From: Raineya sp. | Lineage (GTDB): Bacteria > Bacteroidota > Bacteroidia > Cytophagales > Thermonemataceae | NCBI GenBank assembly: GCA_025454915.1 | Contig: JALONN010000022.1 | Span: 1-36,767 of the forward strand | DNA length: 36,767 nucleotides | Reading direction: 5' to 3' | Part shown: piece by piece, positions 34,801 to 36,767 of the stretch | How the letters are laid out: the number at the start of each line of letters is the position of its first letter | Numbering within the stretch: the stretch's first letter is position 1 | Notes under the pieces: model-generated | Database searches by the model: none | What the model was told of the DNA's origin: nothing | Seen by the model: the letters and a program-made list of their open reading frames with translations, nothing else | Position numbers and translations under genes: made by a program

Positions 34801-34905
34801 CAAAGCTGCCTCTGTTTGGTAAGAAGCTCCTTGTTGGTCTATCTTGGTATATTTTTCTAAAACAATGAAATTGTTTGATTCCGTGATGGTTTTATACTGT
34901 GTCAT
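31807..34905 (-). CDS. hsdR: Type I restriction endonuclease R subunit
   Basis: This 1032-residue HsdR has an N-terminal PD-(D/E)xK nuclease with Asp151, Glu165 and Lys167 ([23 protein letters not shown]). The SF2 translocase follows, with Walker A ([16 protein letters not shown]), DEAH box ([12 protein letters not shown]), motif III (FGFTGTP), and motif VI-like [12 protein letters not shown]. A helical C-terminal part contacts the methylase. It cleaves unmodified DNA after ATP-driven translocation, together with HsdM and HsdS. Its ATG lies one base behind the stop of the PrrC-like gene, so translation is coupled. Length and motifs are complete. Confidence 0.97.
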   Translation of the reverse strand: [1032 protein letters not shown]

Positions 34906-34906
34906 T

Positions 34907-36130
34907 TTATTCTATTAGTTCTGAGAATTTATAATTACTCTCTAAATAATTTACTAATTCAATTAACTTAATTCTGTCGTTTTCTTGAACTTCTCCAATT
35001 TCTTCACCTGCATGAGCAGAATGGCTTGATAGGTTCAAAATACGATTTGCAAAAGGGTCTGGTTCTCCATTTACAATTGGTAATAATTTTTCCCAATTAG
35101 AATACCCCAAAAAAGTGGCAGTTTTCTCCAGAATATTCCTTATGAAATTAAAATGATACTTATTAATTAGTAATGGATTGTCTTTAACCTTTTGAATTTC
35201 TCTAAGAAGTTGTAAGTGATATGAAAAAGGGGTATTTCTTCCAATTGGATTAAGGTTAAAACTACCATCTTCAAATTTAACCAAACGATACTTTGCAGAA
35301 CTGTCAGAATGATAAATCCATCTTTTAATACCAGTATTTTGTTCACCACTGACATACAAAGGATTTGGGACATTATTATTAAGTTCATTTGAAATAACAT
35401 TATAAAATAAAGGATTGTGTGTTGTTATTATAAATTTAAGTTCTGATTTACTATTTTTTATTAATCTTGAAAGATTAACAGCTAACTCTATTAGATGATT
35501 ATCGTCTAGTGAACTTACAGGATCATCAATGAATACATATTCTAACTCATTAAATTTATTTGTCGAACGATTAGTTTCATCTAATTCTAGAGTTTCAATT
35601 GCCTCTTCTAATAAACTATAAAATACACACCAAATAAAATTACTTTCTTCTGCTTTAGAAATTTTTATATAATCTGAACCTGAATTATCCCCTCGTTCAA
35701 ATGAGAAACGGACTTCTGAATAGGCTGGTATTATTATAGTTTTGTCATTTTCGGTTATTGTATATTGCTCATTGAACTTAGGGGTTAATTTGTCATTTGT
35801 ATAGCGTTGAAAATGCTTAGTTATATTAGATTCTTGCCCCTGTTCCACAAGCACCCAAAAAGTATAATTATTGGGTTGAATTATCAACCTTCTATCTTCA
35901 TCATACTCTAAATCATTATTCCAATAAAATAAATCTTCGGTAAATGCATTGTAGTACATTATCTTGATTCCTGTTGCCTCCTCGTCTGTTTCAGGATTTT
36001 TTGGAGCTATTAACTCTTTAAATTCTCTTGATAAACGTGTTTTACCTGAGCCATTAAAAGCATAGATTAGCTGTACTTTTTTATCAGCATCTCTGAGTGT
36101 TTCAGCTATTTTTGTTAATGATTGTCCCAT
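34907..36130 (-). CDS. prrC: PrrC-like anticodon nuclease (AAA_13/ABC-type ATPase)
   Basis: This 407-residue protein lies between hsdS and hsdR, as prrC does in the E. coli prr locus (396 residues). The N-terminus LIYAFNGSGKTRLSREFKEL is the Walker A region (24-31). IMYYNAFTEDLFYWNNDL, SKAEESNFIW (signature) and YVFIDDPVSSLDDNHLIELA (Walker B, 198-217) follow, then FIITTHNPLFYNV. The C-terminal part keeps the anticodon-nuclease triad: Arg331 and Glu335 in RNILEKTATFLGY, and His370 in LNLSSHS, matching Arg320/Glu324/His356 of PrrC as recalled. PrrC stays silent in the restriction complex and cuts tRNA(Lys) when a phage disables restriction. Target tRNA here is unproven. Confidence 0.87.
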   Translation of the reverse strand: MGQSLTKIAETLRDADKKVQLIYAFNGSGKTRLSREFKELIAPKNPETDEEATGIKIMYYNAFTEDLFYWNNDLEYDEDRRLIIQPNNYTFWVLVEQGQESNITKHFQRYTNDKLTPKFNEQYTITENDKTIIIPAYSEVRFSFERGDNSGSDYIKISKAEESNFIWCVFYSLLEEAIETLELDETNRSTNKFNELEYVFIDDPVSSLDDNHLIELAVNLSRLIKNSKSELKFIITTHNPLFYNVISNELNNNVPNPLYVSGEQNTGIKRWIYHSDSSAKYRLVKFEDGSFNLNPIGRNTPFSYHLQLLREIQKVKDNPLLINKYHFNFIRNILEKTATFLGYSNWEKLLPIVNGEPDPFANRILNLSSHSAHAGEEIGEVQENDRIKLIELVNYLESNYKFSELIE

Positions 36131-36131
36131 A

Positions 36132-36767
36132 TTATGATTCTATGTTATTCTTTGGAAAGGTTAATAACAAATCTCTGTAATACTCATACTGCTTTTTTCG
36201 TAATTCAATCTCTTTTGGCAAACCCTCGCTGATGGAAGTGGTAAGCACATCGAATTTATCGAGAATAGAAACAATGCGTTCTTGTTCCTGAAGGGAAGGA
36301 ATAGGGATTTTAAAATTCTTTATGATACTTGAATTAAGATCTCCTCTAGCACCTTGTCCTAAACTTTTAAGATTTTCATAATTAAAACTAACCCAATGAA
36401 AAACATATCTATACAATGCTATTTCGGAATTTATTTCTAAACACAAACAGTGTTGATTAGTAGTTAATGGTATTTTATTAATGCCTGAACGTCCTGCTGT
36501 TGCTCCTGAAATTGCTATTATTACACAATTCGCAGGAATCCACTTTACTGCGGTGTTTTCAAGTGCATATTCAGTAATTTTAATCTCAGTATCTTCTATT
36601 TCAGAAAACTTAACTTCTTGTGTCCTCAGCCAAGGAATAGTACCATTATCATAATATTTAGGATTACCTGCCTGTGGAGTACTTCCTGAAAATGATTTTA
36701 TAGTCACTTCTCCCAAAGTCTTCCATTCTACCTCTTTGCCCTCAAAACTCAATAATTGCTCACGATA
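36132..36767 (-). CDS. hsdS: Type I restriction specificity subunit, C-terminal half (runs off right edge)
   Basis: The frame is open through the right edge with YREQLLSFEGKEVEWKTLGEV, the central conserved region preceding the second target-recognition domain. That domain follows (GSTPQAGNPKYYDNGTIPWLRTQEV...LGQGARGDLNSSIIKNFKIPIPSLQEQERIVSILDKFD). The C-terminal conserved helix is LRKKQYEYYRDLLLTF, a repeat of the central one. HsdS chooses the DNA target for HsdM and HsdR. The TTG at 36752 is not a start; the gene continues upstream, with hsdM expected beyond. The stop lies one base before the PrrC-like ATG. Confidence 0.94.
   Translation of the reverse strand, partial: YREQLLSFEGKEVEWKTLGEVTIKSFSGSTPQAGNPKYYDNGTIPWLRTQEVKFSEIEDTEIKITEYALENTAVKWIPANCVIIAISGATAGRSGINKIPLTTNQHCLCLEINSEIALYRYVFHWVSFNYENLKSLGQGARGDLNSSIIKNFKIPIPSLQEQERIVSILDKFDVLTTSISEGLPKEIELRKKQYEYYRDLLLTFPKNNIES

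Noticed and set aside
34907..36130. Plain AAA ATPase or RloC for the gene between hsdS and hsdR
   Set aside because: RloC is much longer with a zinc-hook coiled coil; length, position and R-E-H residues fit PrrC.
36132..36752. Complete short HsdS starting at TTG 36752
   Set aside because: The frame is open to the window edge and the YREQLLSF stretch before it is the central conserved region of a full-length HsdS.

Overview
The window looks like part of a plasmid, or a plasmid-derived accessory island, from an AT-rich member of the Bacteroidota, most likely a Cytophagales-type gliding bacterium. The evidence is a type IX secretion (T9SS) type A sorting domain, a gliding-motility type C-terminal (type B) sorting domain, Bacteroidota-style promoter boxes (TAnnTTTG), DUF6443-type RHS proteins and a DUF6934-family relic. 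The genus cannot be fixed from the sequence alone. No rRNA, tRNA or core chromosomal genes were recognised.

Region by region. (1) 1-1.7 kb is a decayed left edge: a tyrosine recombinase broken by several frameshifts and an internal deletion, a DUF6934 gene broken by a small deletion, and its intact 49-residue neighbour. (2) 1.9-7.5 kb holds surface and secreted proteins: a 1035-residue delta-60 repeat protein with a type A sorting domain, a 351-residue protein with a type B sorting domain, a lipoprotein, and a fragment of a second type B protein with its own copy of the terminator hairpin. (3) 7.5-19.3 kb is one tightly packed minus-strand operon: LRR protein, outer-membrane beta-barrel, lipocalin-like protein, YD-repeat companion protein, a giant RHS protein ending in a metzincin-like HExxHxxGxxH protease domain, and two paralogous CxxCH lipoproteins directly behind it. 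(4) 19.3-22.9 kb is the replication and partition core: iterons, a Rep_3-type initiator, a second iteron cluster, parA and parB. The layout resembles phage/plasmid P1 (iterons-rep-iterons-parA-parB). (5) 22.9-25.1 kb is a minus-strand cluster of SMI1/KNR4-type and unknown proteins, probably orphan immunity genes. (6) 25.1-29.7 kb is mostly non-coding, repeat-rich DNA with a SiaC-like (DUF1987) gene broken by a 19-bp duplication, a cluster of GAAC(C/G)GTTC palindromes, a zinc-ribbon/coiled-coil gene and a winged-helix-like plasmid protein. (7) 29.8-31.6 kb encodes a potassium-channel protein with a large extracytoplasmic beta-helix-like domain. (8) 31.8 kb to the end is a type I restriction locus (hsdS partial, a PrrC-like anticodon nuclease, hsdR), in the same order as E. 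coli prr.

How the parts fit: Rep, the iterons and ParAB maintain the replicon. The type I restriction/PrrC module is a defence layer with a built-in tRNA-cleaving back-up. The RHS operon is a candidate contact-dependent toxin locus whose immunity genes may be the two haem-binding-motif lipoproteins. Less explained are the perfect palindromes inserted in frame in parB and the winged-helix gene, the GAAC(C/G)GTTC cluster, a GC-rich nested hairpin and a 148-bp element bounded by inverted repeats.
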